A stretch of DNA of 64,000 bases. Origin: an uncultured delta proteobacterium. Its GTDB lineage: Bacteria; Desulfobacterota; Desulfobulbia; Desulfobulbales; Desulfocapsaceae. Below, piece by piece: positions 1 to 7,692 of the stretch. Both the position numbers and the translations under genes were made by a program. Numbering within the stretch: the first letter of the stretch is position 1; each line of letters begins with the position of its first letter. The stretch is taken from contig CAIUQR010000033.1 of the NCBI GenBank assembly GCA_903901335.1, positions 62,001 through 126,000 of the forward strand, written 5' to 3'. The notes below the pieces were generated by a model. That model saw only the letters and a list, made by a program, of their open reading frames with translations. It was not told where the DNA came from and made no database searches.

Positions 1-668
1 TCGGTTTCGAGGGCTGCGTTCATATCCCTGACCGTAAGGACGGCAAGCCCAAGGACTTCTCACAGATTATCGAAAAGGCCAAAACCTGCAAACCTCCCGA
101 GCAGATCGAACAAGGAACCATTGTCGGCGGATTCGGCCACAGTCAGGTGTTGGAGCTGAAAGACAAGATTATTGACGCGGTAAAATCGGGAGCGATCAAG
201 CGTTTTGTCGTCATGGCTGGCTGTGACGGCCGCCATAAAACCCGCGACTACTACACAAAGGTGGCTGAGCTGCTGCCGAAAGACGCCGTTATCCTGACTG
301 CCGGATGCGCCAAGTATAAATATTTAAAGCTCCAACTGGGCGATATCGGTGGCATCCCCAGAATCCTTGATGCCGGTCAATGCAACGATTCCTATTCCCT
401 GGCTGTAATCGCCATGGAACTGCAAAAGGCCTTCGGCCTCAAGGATATCAACGACCTGCCTCTCTCTTTCGATATCGCCTGGTATGAGCAGAAGGCGGTC
501 CTGGTGCTGCTTGCTCTCCTTTCCTTAGGAGTAAAGGGAATCCGATTGGGTCCGACCCTTCCCGGTTTTCTTTCAGCCAATGTCGGCAAGGCCTTGATCG
601 AAAAATTTAATCTCAAGACTATCACCACCCCCGAAGAAGACGTAGCGGCTATGATGGCAGGTCATTGA
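1..668 (+). CDS. hcp: Hybrid cluster protein (hydroxylamine reductase), C-terminal part
   Basis: The frame is open from base 3 to a TGA at 666-668 and runs off the left edge, so only about 221 C-terminal residues are present. Visible family marks are GFEGCVHIP near the start, [37 protein letters not shown] and the end region [19 protein letters not shown]; the Cys in AGC and TAGC belong to the hybrid 4Fe-2O-2S cluster ligand set known for Hcp. Hcp is a cytoplasmic Fe-S protein that reduces NO or hydroxylamine under nitrosative stress. The leftward ric gene next to it supports that role. The start and any promoter are outside the window. Identity is confident; the main physiological substrate (NO or hydroxylamine) is not decided by sequence. 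Confidence 0.93.
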   Translation, partial: GFEGCVHIPDRKDGKPKDFSQIIEKAKTCKPPEQIEQGTIVGGFGHSQVLELKDKIIDAVKSGAIKRFVVMAGCDGRHKTRDYYTKVAELLPKDAVILTAGCAKYKYLKLQLGDIGGIPRILDAGQCNDSYSLAVIAMELQKAFGLKDINDLPLSFDIAWYEQKAVLVLLALLSLGVKGIRLGPTLPGFLSANVGKALIEKFNLKTITTPEEDVAAMMAGH

Positions 669-712
669 CGGACTGGGATACATAGACCATAAGCAATGAG
701 GTGAAATCTTCT

Positions 713-742
713 CTTAGAGCTTATCTGTAATTAAGCTCTAAG
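713..742. terminator. Hairpin between convergent hcp and ric
   Basis: A perfect 11-bp inverted repeat, CTTAGAGCTTA (713-723) and TAAGCTCTAAG (732-742), with an 8-nt loop lies between two convergent genes. It has no long T run on either side, so it is a probable bidirectional transcription end rather than a textbook intrinsic terminator. Confidence 0.45.
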
Positions 743-803
743 GTTCCCTCTCGTTGCTCATTTGCGATAAAGATGGTTAGTAGCTGGATGATGAGAGATG
801 TTT

Positions 804-1508
804 CTAAAACTGTGCTGCCTTCAGGAAGAGGATATTGTTCTCAAGGTGCACATGCTTATGGAGATCGTCCTCAAATTCCTTTAGCCTCTGATACGTAATC
901 ATAAACGTATTGCAGACATCCCCCGGTATCGCATATCCCTTGGCAAGACGGCGGATTGTGTGGATCGCGTCACCGACTTCTTCATGCTCCAAGGTGAGTT
1001 TTGTAAGTGAGTTTTTGATGGTCCGGGTATCTTTCGCTGCCGGTGTTCTACCGGCTTTTTTGTCCGTATCGACCCGTTTGATGGCCGGAAAGAAAATTTC
1101 CTCCTCTTCCTTGAGGTGGACCGTCAGATCGGCTGCCATCTTATCAAAAATGGCGGCGATCCGGATTATCTCGGGATGATGACCACTATGGACCTCAGCA
1201 ATCTTATGAGCATATGCCACAATCTGTCCAGTGTTTTCCTTGATATAGGTATGGTGGACGTTTATGATATAGTCGATCAGGAATGATACCTCCCACGAGG
1301 TGAAATTTTGGCTGGGTTCGACCGGCTTGCTTTTTACCGCCTCAAGCTCCGCTGTCATAGAGGCAAGATCGATTCCCTTTTCCAGACAGGTTGCCGAAAG
1401 TGCAACCTTGCCTCCGCAGCAGAAGTCAATCCCGTGCTGTTCAAAGACCTTTGCTGTCCGGTAATCCTCAGCAACAATCTCGCCGATTGTTGTCGTTGAT
1501 TCGTTCAT
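804..1508 (-). CDS. ric: Iron-sulfur cluster repair di-iron protein (Ric/YtfE/ScdA family)
   Basis: A 234-residue protein with the ScdA N-terminal motif FEQHGIDFCCGGK (about residues 22-34), followed by a hemerythrin-like helical bundle with His and Glu ligands in VHHTYI, VHSGHHPEI, HLKEEEEIFFP, LEHEEVGDAI and HKHVHLENNILF. Family members are cytoplasmic di-iron proteins that help restore Fe-S clusters damaged by NO or oxidants. The ATG at 1508 is chosen because GGAGGTG lies just before it; an in-frame TTG at 1523 falls inside that ribosome binding site. It is the last gene of a leftward group (CBS, HPP, membrane protein, ric) and faces hcp, another nitrosative-stress gene. Length is typical of the family. 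Confidence 0.93.
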   Translation of the reverse strand: MNESTTTIGEIVAEDYRTAKVFEQHGIDFCCGGKVALSATCLEKGIDLASMTAELEAVKSKPVEPSQNFTSWEVSFLIDYIINVHHTYIKENTGQIVAYAHKIAEVHSGHHPEIIRIAAIFDKMAADLTVHLKEEEEIFFPAIKRVDTDKKAGRTPAAKDTRTIKNSLTKLTLEHEEVGDAIHTIRRLAKGYAIPGDVCNTFMITYQRLKEFEDDLHKHVHLENNILFLKAAQF

Positions 1509-1528
1509 TATATTCACCTCCAATGAGA

Positions 1529-2107
1529 TTATTTTGTCTCATAAAAATCAGGATAGAGCCTCTTTGCGCAGTCCGGACATATACTGTGGGTAAATTCAGC
1601 TTCTGAATGATCTCTTATATATCCCTCTATCTGCGTCCAATAGCCAGTATCGTCCCGAATTTTTTTACAAGAAGCACAAATGGGAAGAAGACCTCTCAGT
1701 ATTCGTAATTCCTGATGGGCTTTTTCGCGTTCCAGAACAATAATGTTTCGTTGTTGCTCAGCTTTATTTCTTTGCAAACCAAGTACGGCTGTAATCCAGA
1801 CAGCAAAAAGTGATATTCCGCGATTGAATAGTACCTTCCACATGTAGTCCACCGGCGGCTTATAGAAAAAAGCGGCAACGATGAGAAGAGAAGCCATCAT
1901 GGCTGCAAGGAGGGTGACCTTGCTCTGAGGGGTCCGCAGTGTGAAGAGGACGGCCACCAGATACAGAACCCCCACGGCAACACCGAGAGGAATGAAGAGG
2001 TCCGTCACAAAAATGACCGCGAGCATGACCCCACAGAAACCATACAATTCCAAGTAGGTCCGTCTCTTGAAGGCCGCGTCAGCAACTGTTTTTTTGTCTG
2101 CGTCCAT
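1529..2107 (-). CDS. Four-helix membrane protein with C-terminal CxxC...CxxC module
   Basis: A 192-residue protein with about four predicted membrane segments in residues 20-115, a short coiled stretch (QRNKAEQQRNIIVLEREKA), then a compact module with motifs LLPICASCKKIRDD, GYWTQIEGYI and HSICPDCAKRLYP (about residues 138-188). The two CxxC pairs look like a metal-binding knuckle. From memory, the same KIRDD-GYWxQ-CPxC module ends many sensory proteins of Desulfobacterota after PAS or receiver domains; its function is not established. The gene sits 20 bp before ric and 150 bp after the HPP gene, so it is probably cotranscribed. It may be a membrane redox or metal sensor, which is inference. 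Confidence 0.75.
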   Translation of the reverse strand: MDADKKTVADAAFKRRTYLELYGFCGVMLAVIFVTDLFIPLGVAVGVLYLVAVLFTLRTPQSKVTLLAAMMASLLIVAAFFYKPPVDYMWKVLFNRGISLFAVWITAVLGLQRNKAEQQRNIIVLEREKAHQELRILRGLLPICASCKKIRDDTGYWTQIEGYIRDHSEAEFTHSICPDCAKRLYPDFYETK

Positions 2108-2259
2108 AATCTTAATCCATCAGGCTGAATCGATCACAGGCCGCTTCCCTGAATCATCAGCAGCACGAGCAAGGAGAATTACAATCCAGACAGTTATATT
2201 GTAGACATGAATCCTTCAGAAAGTATCCGCTGCCGGCTGTTTTTCCCGATTTCACTTTC

Positions 2260-2796
2260 CTACCACCAGAATTCCGGATATTTCCGGCTCTTAGGAATGT
2301 TGTTGACGATAAGGGCAACAATGAGCATTACGATTGCCCCTAAGGCGGCCGGCATCACAACATAGAGGTAGCCAAGATGATGCACACTCTCACCACCAAT
2401 CACTGCGATCAGGGCGGTAGCACCCCCTGGAGGATGGAGGGTTTTCGTGAGATGCATCAACGCAATCGAAGTGGAAACTGCCACGGCTGCCGCCAGCCAA
2501 GGTTGCCCCCCCAGCCATTGGAAGGCGGTTACTCCCACAATGGCGGAAAGGATGTGACCGCCGAGCAAATTCCTCGGCTGAGCCAAGGGGCTGCGAATGG
2601 CGCCGTAGATAAGCACGGCTGAAGCGCCAAAGGAGCCGATGATCATCATCAGGCTAGTCTGATCGAGCAGCTTATAGTGAATGAGAGAAACCGTAGCGAT
2701 GCCTAAGAAGCTGCCGACCCAGGACCAGAAAACTTCCAAGAGACCGACCTTCGGCGGACTCTGTCCGCTGCCCTTCATCTTGTGCAGATAGTTCAT
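2260..2796 (-). CDS. HPP family integral membrane protein
   Basis: A 178-residue protein with four to five membrane segments and the family signature LHPPGGATALIAVIGG (about residues 120-135). HPP proteins are short membrane proteins; a plant/cyanobacterial member has been linked to nitrite transport, which would suit a nitrosative-stress setting, but the substrate here is unknown. The start ATG overlaps the stop of the upstream CBS gene by ATGA, so the two are translationally coupled and likely form a complex: HPP proteins are commonly paired with or fused to CBS domains. Confidence 0.85.
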   Translation of the reverse strand: MNYLHKMKGSGQSPPKVGLLEVFWSWVGSFLGIATVSLIHYKLLDQTSLMMIIGSFGASAVLIYGAIRSPLAQPRNLLGGHILSAIVGVTAFQWLGGQPWLAAAVAVSTSIALMHLTKTLHPPGGATALIAVIGGESVHHLGYLYVVMPAALGAIVMLIVALIVNNIPKSRKYPEFWW

Positions 2797-3413
2797 GGTT
2801 TCGCCCCCTCTCCGAAGACGCTGTAGGAATGCGCCAGATCCGTACGGGTAACAATACCTACAGGTTGACCGTCTGTGGAGACGATGGGTAACCGGTTGAT
2901 CTGTCGATTAACAAAGAGGGCGGAAATTTCGCCGATGGTCATCTCCGGAACGCCGGTTATCGGCGGCCTTGTCATAATGTCACCAACAGTGCGGTTGCGT
3001 AAGTTGCCGATCATACACCCTTTGTTGTTGAGACAGTGGGTGACGATCTGCATAAAGGACGGCGTGGTGCCAAAGCCCATCTCCCTGAGAAAGTCCTTTT
3101 CGGAGACGATGCCGACGATCCTCCCTTCAGGGTCGACGACCGGCGCCCCGGATATCTGCTTTTCGGCAAGCAGGGCTGCGGCCTTGACCAAATCCATCTC
3201 CTGACCAACCAGCTGCACAGGTTTGGTCATAAGGTCTGCAGCCTTCAGGGAGGTGAGCAACCGTTTTATGGCCAAGGCGTATGCGGCCTGATACACCTCT
3301 TTGAAATCACCGGGAGTGATATCGAGATAGCCTTGGATGGATTTCATGGCCTCGATGACATCCTGCTCGGAAATATCCATCGGGATGGATTGTATCTTAT
3401 TCTGTTCTTGCAT
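2793..3413 (-). CDS. Tandem CBS-domain regulatory protein
   Basis: A 206-residue soluble protein with an N-terminal helical part of about 70 residues and two CBS domains: ADLMTKPVQLV...ISGAPVVDPEGRIVGIVSEKDFL and VGDIMTRPPITGV...INRLPIVSTDGQPVGIVTRTDL. CBS pairs bind adenine nucleotides and gate partner proteins; the partner is probably the overlapping HPP membrane protein. The ATG at 3413 is preferred because of GGGAG eight bases upstream; an in-frame TTG at 3530 would lie upstream of the transcription start predicted from the regulatory box at 3539-3552. First gene of the leftward stress cluster. Confidence 0.88.
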   Translation of the reverse strand: MQEQNKIQSIPMDISEQDVIEAMKSIQGYLDITPGDFKEVYQAAYALAIKRLLTSLKAADLMTKPVQLVGQEMDLVKAAALLAEKQISGAPVVDPEGRIVGIVSEKDFLREMGFGTTPSFMQIVTHCLNNKGCMIGNLRNRTVGDIMTRPPITGVPEMTIGEISALFVNRQINRLPIVSTDGQPVGIVTRTDLAHSYSVFGEGAKP

Positions 3414-3503
3414 TTTAGATTCTCCCTTGAGCTTCTGTTCCGATCCTGCAGGCAGAAGGAGAGAATGTTCTCTTTCCTTCCGCTCCTTTAAAATGGTGTT
3501 GTA

Positions 3504-3552
3504 CAGTTCATTAATAACCAAATTTCCCAAATAAACACTTGACGCGTGTCAA
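3504..3552 (-). promoter_or_regulatory. HcpR/FNR-type box and predicted class II promoter
   Basis: TTGACGCGTGTCAA at 3539-3552 has perfect TTGAC/GTCAA arms around a 4-bp spacer, the format of CRP/FNR-family sites, notably the TTGAC-N4-GTCAA type reported for HcpR. Reading leftward, a -10-like TATTAA lies at 3516-3511, giving a start near 3504, about 41.5 bp from the box centre, the classical class II activator spacing. The leader to the CBS gene start is then about 90 nt. This would link CBS, HPP, membrane protein and ric to nitrosative-stress control. The regulator gene is not in the window. Confidence 0.55.
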
Positions 3553-3577
3553 TTTTTTCTAAATTTTTACAATATAA

Positions 3578-3913
3578 CTATCAGCCACCACCTTTCTGCT
3601 CAATCTTGATCCGGATATCCTTTCCATGGATATTTATACCAATGCCGAGATCTTTTCTACGTATGCGATATCAATAAAAAGATTTCACGACCGGGGCGGG
3701 ATACTGGTGTGGGGCATTGTACCGGCCGGCTATGAGCTGTTTGCCAATGAAAGCCTCGGGTTTCTCATCATGAAACTGGAAGGGATATGGCAGTATCTGG
3801 GCAGAAAAGGAGTATGCCTGGCGAATCAGGACAAGAGGAAAACCGTCGAAAACGCCTTTTCGATGGTTTTCCACCTCTCTTATATGCTCAGGGAGAAATA
3901 CAAACTGATATGA
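3578..3913 (+). pseudogene. C-terminal remnant of a MetE/UROD-like protein
   Basis: An open frame runs from 3578 (stop codon just before, at 3575) to 3913. Its translation, DPDILSMDIYTNAE...FHDRGGILVWGIVPAGYE...LEGIWQYLGRKGV, resembles the C-terminal third of cobalamin-independent methionine synthase-like or uroporphyrinogen decarboxylase-fold proteins, which end with a DAY...RGGxxxWGIVP segment. There is no good start or ribosome binding site (an ATG at 3626 is internal to the conserved segment), and the rest of the barrel is missing upstream, where the leftward promoter box now lies. It is best read as a truncated relic. Confidence 0.55.
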
Positions 3914-3963
3914 ACCTAACCACGGAAGTTAACTCAAGACGGCGGGAATAGAGCTCAGTGTTC

Positions 3964-4263
3964 TCAAGGGGCAGAGTCTTGACTGCTGGATTCTTGTTGC
4001 GATGCAAGTATACGCAGCAAGTCTAATTGTTGTCTGAAAAGTTCCCGATAAAAAGTTATGTCTTCATCAGTAGCTTTGGAATAAATCAAAGTGGTTACCC
4101 CGGCCTCGTAACTCTTTTCCAAATTTGCGACCATTCCTTTTAAATTATTACTGGACATCATGGCCACACTTGCAAAATTCATGGCTATAGATGCTTGAAT
4201 TTGTGCTCTACTGGCCAGGACTTTGATTGCTTCCATTTCTTCTTGGGTGGCATAGTTGCTCAT
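3964..4263 (-). CDS. Hypothetical small helical protein
   Basis: A 99-residue soluble protein, mostly helical and rich in Ala, Gln, Ser and Met (IQASIAMNFASVAMMSSNNLKGMVANLEKSY in the middle), with a Ser/Gln-rich tail. No signal peptide or membrane segment is seen and I do not recognise a family. The ATG at 4263 is chosen because AGGAG precedes it by nine bases; an in-frame ATG at 4296 has no ribosome binding site. The gene stands alone, 200 bp from the next leftward gene. Confidence 0.6.
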   Translation of the reverse strand: MSNYATQEEMEAIKVLASRAQIQASIAMNFASVAMMSSNNLKGMVANLEKSYEAGVTTLIYSKATDEDITFYRELFRQQLDLLRILASQQESSSQDSAP

Positions 4264-4465
4264 TACACGGATCTCCTGATTCCTCTCCTGATCCATTCGG
4301 ATACACCACTAAGCAAACATCAATGAGTTGATATTACTCTTTAAAAGGGTATTTGAATGAGATCCCGTTTATATAAAACAGAGAGCGAAGCGGAAAACAG
4401 GTCGAGTCCATAATCACTTTTTGAAAAGAAGGGACCTGGTATCTCCATATTATGCCTTCATTTTC

Positions 4466-4885
4466 TCACGGAAAGACAATAGTTATTTTGTCATCGCTCC
4501 CTTCATGACGTGATTTGATTCTAAGATCCATGCTGGTATTGCGAACACCGAAGGCGATGGTCGCTTTTTCATGGGCCTCTTCAATACCGGCTACAGTTCG
4601 TATTGCTTTAATAATCTTTTCGGCAACAATGGAACCGGGAGAAGGCAACTCAGTTTTTCTATATTCAGCCGTCACCCTTACTCGTCCATCTTTCGATGTT
4701 GAGATTGCGACCTCTTCCGCATTGTTGTTGATGCCGTGCAAGACAGCCAGGGCTATCCATTTCAACGCAGCCTCATTCGTATCGGCATCATTTTTTATCT
4801 CACACATTTCTTTGAGGGGATCGGTTGTCGCAAAACAATCGCAAAGGCTTTGAATTTTTTGATGGGAACTTGAGGTATCTTTCAT
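4466..4885 (-). CDS. Hypothetical protein
   Basis: A 139-residue soluble protein preceded by a clear AAGGAG site eight bases from the ATG. The first half is helical (LCDCFATTDPLKEMCEIK, ALKWIALAVLHGINNNAEEVAIS), the second half looks like alternating strands ending in DDKITIVFP. I do not recognise a family or catalytic motif. The good ribosome binding site and normal composition argue for a real gene. No partner is evident; neighbours are an unknown helical protein and a VOC protein. Confidence 0.65.
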   Translation of the reverse strand: MKDTSSSHQKIQSLCDCFATTDPLKEMCEIKNDADTNEAALKWIALAVLHGINNNAEEVAISTSKDGRVRVTAEYRKTELPSPGSIVAEKIIKAIRTVAGIEEAHEKATIAFGVRNTSMDLRIKSRHEGSDDKITIVFP

Positions 4886-5092
4886 AACGGTTCTCCTTGG
4901 TTGGACCTCTCAGGGGAATGAGATATAAATCAACCGCCTTGAGGGTCGGGTTTGAAGGCTTACAAGGAAAATAAGCATGTTTGCCCCTAAGGCAATACTC
5001 CTGGAACCGACCGATACTGCGTATTACTCCAACAACTTGGATCGGGAACGGCTCCTTGAAGGGGCGGGAGAGTGTTTTGCCTCCCAGGGTTC

Positions 5093-5566
5093 CTACTTCT
5101 TTGCCATCTTGGCGAACATGGCCTGTGCGCCCTGCTGGATTTCCTCCAGCGTCAGATCCTTGATATGGCTGGCAAGACTCCAGGAGTATCCGAACGGGTC
5201 AAGCACTGTCCCCATTCGATCCCCCCAGAACATGTCCTCGACAGGCATCTGAATCCTGGCGCCCGCCTCAACGGCTCTTTTAAAAGCCGCATCGACATTT
5301 TCAAGATAAATATAAAAACTGACCGGGGAACCACCTGTAGTCTCGGCGCTTTTATTTGGACAATCAGGGTTTTCTTCACCCATCATGATGACTGAGGTTC
5401 CGATCCGGACCTCAGCGTGCATCACGCCCTTTCCGTCCGGCCCCGGCATGACGAACCGTTCTTCCGCGCCAAAAGCCCTTTTGTAAAAATCTATGGCCTT
5501 GCCGGCATCCTTGAATATGAACATTGGTGTTAGACTTTGATACCCTTCCGGGATTGCTTTTATCAT
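5093..5566 (-). CDS. VOC-superfamily protein (PhnB/glyoxalase-like)
   Basis: A 157-residue protein with the paired beta-alpha-beta-beta-beta fold of the vicinal oxygen chelate family: SLTPMFIFKDAGKAIDFYKRAFGAEE, a MHAEVRIGTSVIMMGEE strand pair, FYIYLENVDAAFKRAVEAGA, and the terminal WGDRMGTVLDPFGYSWSLASH. It matches the YdfO/PhnB-like 'extradiol or bleomycin resistance' group. Substrate cannot be told. AGGAGGT lies six bases before the ATG. C-terminal extension ILEEIQQGAQAMF-type helix is usual in this group. Single-gene unit. Confidence 0.85.
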   Translation of the reverse strand: MIKAIPEGYQSLTPMFIFKDAGKAIDFYKRAFGAEERFVMPGPDGKGVMHAEVRIGTSVIMMGEENPDCPNKSAETTGGSPVSFYIYLENVDAAFKRAVEAGARIQMPVEDMFWGDRMGTVLDPFGYSWSLASHIKDLTLEEIQQGAQAMFAKMAKK

Positions 5567-6028
5567 GGCGTACCTCCTGGTTGCAACCGCTTTGTTCCAC
5601 TATGATTGTTTGTGCTGAAAAACGACTCGACGAATTGCAATCGCATCCAGCTTACGTGATAAAATGTAGTATCCATCCGGCGGAAAGCAACGGGAAAATT
5701 TTACGTTTTGTTCAGGCGGTCGCCCTTATCGCTTCTCCTCGTGGTAGAAACCAGGACGAGCAAGGATATTCCGGATCTGCACCTGGAGAGAGTTCCTGAC
5801 CATCAATAATCCATGACAATCAGGAACTTTATCTTGTTTGATATTTTATTTTCTGGTTACGTATAAATTGGAAAGATTTTGGCTCTTGAAGATTTTTGAT
5901 CAAGGTCTTTAATTTGGTGTCTCATCTTTCCGTATACCATTCCCCTTGGTGCGGGATGCAGAAACGAGCAAACCCTTTGTTGGGGTCAGGAAAAACAACC
6001 ATAAAGGCTAAAAAGTATTACTGTGTAA
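5567..6028. other. Intergenic stretch at the left edge of an accessory region
   Basis: About 460 bp without a convincing gene. The short open frame on the plus strand near 5524-5799 lacks coding character. Composition becomes AT-rich from about 5820. TTGGGGTCAGG at 5980-5990 resembles the GGGGTCAGG motifs that often accompany REP-type or transposase-linked repeats, and similar motifs occur at 7526 and 60207 in this window. Confidence 0.5.
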
Positions 6029-6478
6029 ATGCCAATGATAGATCATAGTCCATTATTTAAACCAGGCTTTCATGAAATAGATGTAGATGATTTAGACAAA
6101 CTCTTTGTTGAGCCGTTTAATGATCGCACACGGAGAAAAGAACTGGCAGATAAGCTAAAGTTGTTTTTGAATAAATTAAAAGAAATTGATGCTCATTTCG
6201 AGATTTGGATTGATGGTTCTTTCGCAACAGAAAAGATAAAACCAGGTGATGTTGATATTGCAATAATTTATGAACCTCAGGAAATTAATAGTCTTCCTCA
6301 AAATCAAATTGAATTTCTTGATACCGATCAAAATCTTTTAAAAATCCGATACAATTTAGACGTATATTATATTCCAAACAACTTTCATGATAAAAGTTAT
6401 TGGAAGGGCCTATTTGGTTTCTCACGGTCTGAACAACCGAAAGGTATCCCTCGCTTTTACTTAGGGGGTCAAGCATGA
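6029..6478 (+). CDS. Minimal nucleotidyltransferase, first gene of an unnamed two-gene system
   Basis: A 149-residue protein with a clear nucleotidyltransferase active-site pattern: DGSFATEKIKPGDVDIAI (about residues 58-75) gives GS-x9-D-h-D-h, and a third acidic residue lies in YNLDVYYIP. It resembles the DUF6932 group of stand-alone NTase-like proteins. No other domain is present. The stop overlaps the next start by ATGA at 6475-6478, so the two are translationally coupled. An alternative ATG lies at 6035; neither start has a strong ribosome binding site. The pair is markedly AT-rich compared with its surroundings and lies beside REP-like motifs and a brnTA pair, suggesting transfer. By analogy with MNT and AbiEii proteins it may modify a partner or RNA, but that is inference. 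Confidence 0.75.
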   Translation: MPMIDHSPLFKPGFHEIDVDDLDKLFVEPFNDRTRRKELADKLKLFLNKLKEIDAHFEIWIDGSFATEKIKPGDVDIAIIYEPQEINSLPQNQIEFLDTDQNLLKIRYNLDVYYIPNNFHDKSYWKGLFGFSRSEQPKGIPRFYLGGQA

Positions 6479-7455
6479 ATAATATATTCAAAAAATTGTC
6501 TAAGAAAATCGAATCAGTTAACCTATTAATAACTGAAGCGAGGACGTCTTTGAAAGAAAGTCCTGATGACTTTAGTTCCAAACTTAGATTAAAATCTCTT
6601 GAATATCATCTTGAGGAAATTCAGACACAACTCAGGCATGAAAAGTTATTGCGGGACAGAGAAGTTGTCGAATTTAGACTTAAAGGTACTTTGGCTGATA
6701 GCGGTGCAATTCCTCTAGACGTTCTCGCCAACATCGCGCAACACCTTTCTGGTTCTATACACTCACTAGCGTATCGCCTTAAGAAAGGGTTTGACCCGAA
6801 AAGCAGTATACCAAAAGAGGTGCTACGGACATTAAATCTTCAACTCGCTGGTATGGGATATGGATCAACTAAATTATATCTTTCTGCGACCCTTAATCCT
6901 AACCTCTTTGGATACAGTTTAATTGAGGACTCTCTTGAAAAGACTTTCCAAGTATTCAAAGCGCAATCTCCACAAGACCTAACTGATTCAGTTTCAGAGA
7001 TCGGTCCTAGAAGTGCTGGCAACTTGAACAGGTTATTAAAGACACTGTCACGTAATAATCTTGAAGCTGAAATTTCTTGGGTTGATCCGCAAGAGAAAAA
7101 ACATGAATGGGACGGTTCTTCAGAAAAAATCCTTCAGATAGCCAATACCCTAGACACTGTCATAAGCACTCATAAAGAGTCAATGGTGGTTTTTGGCGAG
7201 GTAATGATGCTACACAAAAAAGGGAGGTTTGAGATAAGAAGTGCAGATAATGATATGACATATCGTGGACATTTCCCGATAGACATTGTTGAAAAAATAA
7301 CAAAAATAAGAGTTGGTCAATTCGCTGTGGCACATATTGAAATTGGAATCACAACAAATAAAGCTACTGGATATGAAAAAACTTCATATACTTTAATGTC
7401 ACTAGAGAAAAACAATCAGCAAAATGAAAATATAAAACCCCAACAAGGCGTTTAA
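6475..7455 (+). CDS. Coiled-coil, beta-rich partner protein of the nucleotidyltransferase
   Basis: A 326-residue soluble protein I do not recognise. Residues 1-60 are strongly helical and charged (coiled coil likely). A middle domain starts with EVVEFRLKGTLADSGAIPLDVLANIAQHLSG and contains GMGYGSTKLYL; a C-terminal beta-rich domain contains VVFGEVMMLHKKGRFEIRS, MTYRGHFPIDIVEKI and AVAHIEIGIT, which looks like a small barrel. The tail is polar. It overlaps the nucleotidyltransferase gene by ATGA, is equally AT-rich and ends the unit. A toxin-antitoxin or defence role is suggested only by context. No catalytic motif stands out; it could be a scaffold, an RNA/DNA-binding subunit or the modified partner. 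Confidence 0.7.
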   Translation: MNNIFKKLSKKIESVNLLITEARTSLKESPDDFSSKLRLKSLEYHLEEIQTQLRHEKLLRDREVVEFRLKGTLADSGAIPLDVLANIAQHLSGSIHSLAYRLKKGFDPKSSIPKEVLRTLNLQLAGMGYGSTKLYLSATLNPNLFGYSLIEDSLEKTFQVFKAQSPQDLTDSVSEIGPRSAGNLNRLLKTLSRNNLEAEISWVDPQEKKHEWDGSSEKILQIANTLDTVISTHKESMVVFGEVMMLHKKGRFEIRSADNDMTYRGHFPIDIVEKITKIRVGQFAVAHIEIGITTNKATGYEKTSYTLMSLEKNNQQNENIKPQQGV

Positions 7456-7525
7456 GTCCAATACTGTCCACTTAATATAATTTTTATGGTATCCTGATGT
7501 CAAAATTAACTAAGCGCACACACAA

Positions 7526-7543
7526 GGGGACAGATCTATTTAT
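7526..7543 (+). repeat. REP-like GGGGACAGATCTATTTA motif
   Basis: GGGGACAGATCTATTTA, in the gap between the nucleotidyltransferase pair and brnTA, resembles the short sequences commonly found at the edges of REP elements and REP-associated tyrosine transposases. No transposase gene is present here. The 237-bp gap otherwise holds only the brnTA promoter at its right end. Confidence 0.35.
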
Positions 7544-7657
7544 TACTCAAATGAGCCCTTCATAGTTTACCGCTGAGCATTAGCCGTTATTCATTTTTCC
7601 GCAATTTTATAACACCTGTCCGTCGCTGCTCCGACGATGGATAGCAGCTGTTTCAAC

Positions 7658-7685
7658 TTGACAATCATACATTTTGTATATACAA
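7658..7685 (+). promoter_or_regulatory. brnTA promoter with palindromic operator
   Basis: TTGACA at 7658-7663 and TATACA at 7679-7684 form -35/-10-like elements with a short 15-bp spacer. A perfect 12-bp palindrome, TTGTATATACAA (7674-7685), covers the -10. BrnA-type ribbon-helix-helix antitoxins repress their own promoter, so this is the likely operator. The brnT ATG at 7693 is only a few bases beyond the predicted start and has no ribosome binding site, so the mRNA could be nearly leaderless. Confidence 0.5.
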
Positions 7686-7692
7686 CAAATAT

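Noticed and set aside
4977..5395. Plus-strand open frames opposite the VOC gene
   Set aside because: They mirror the VOC coding sequence on the other strand, which has a strong ribosome site and clear family motifs.
5524..5799. Plus-strand frame of 91 codons
   Set aside because: No ribosome site, no family similarity, odd composition.
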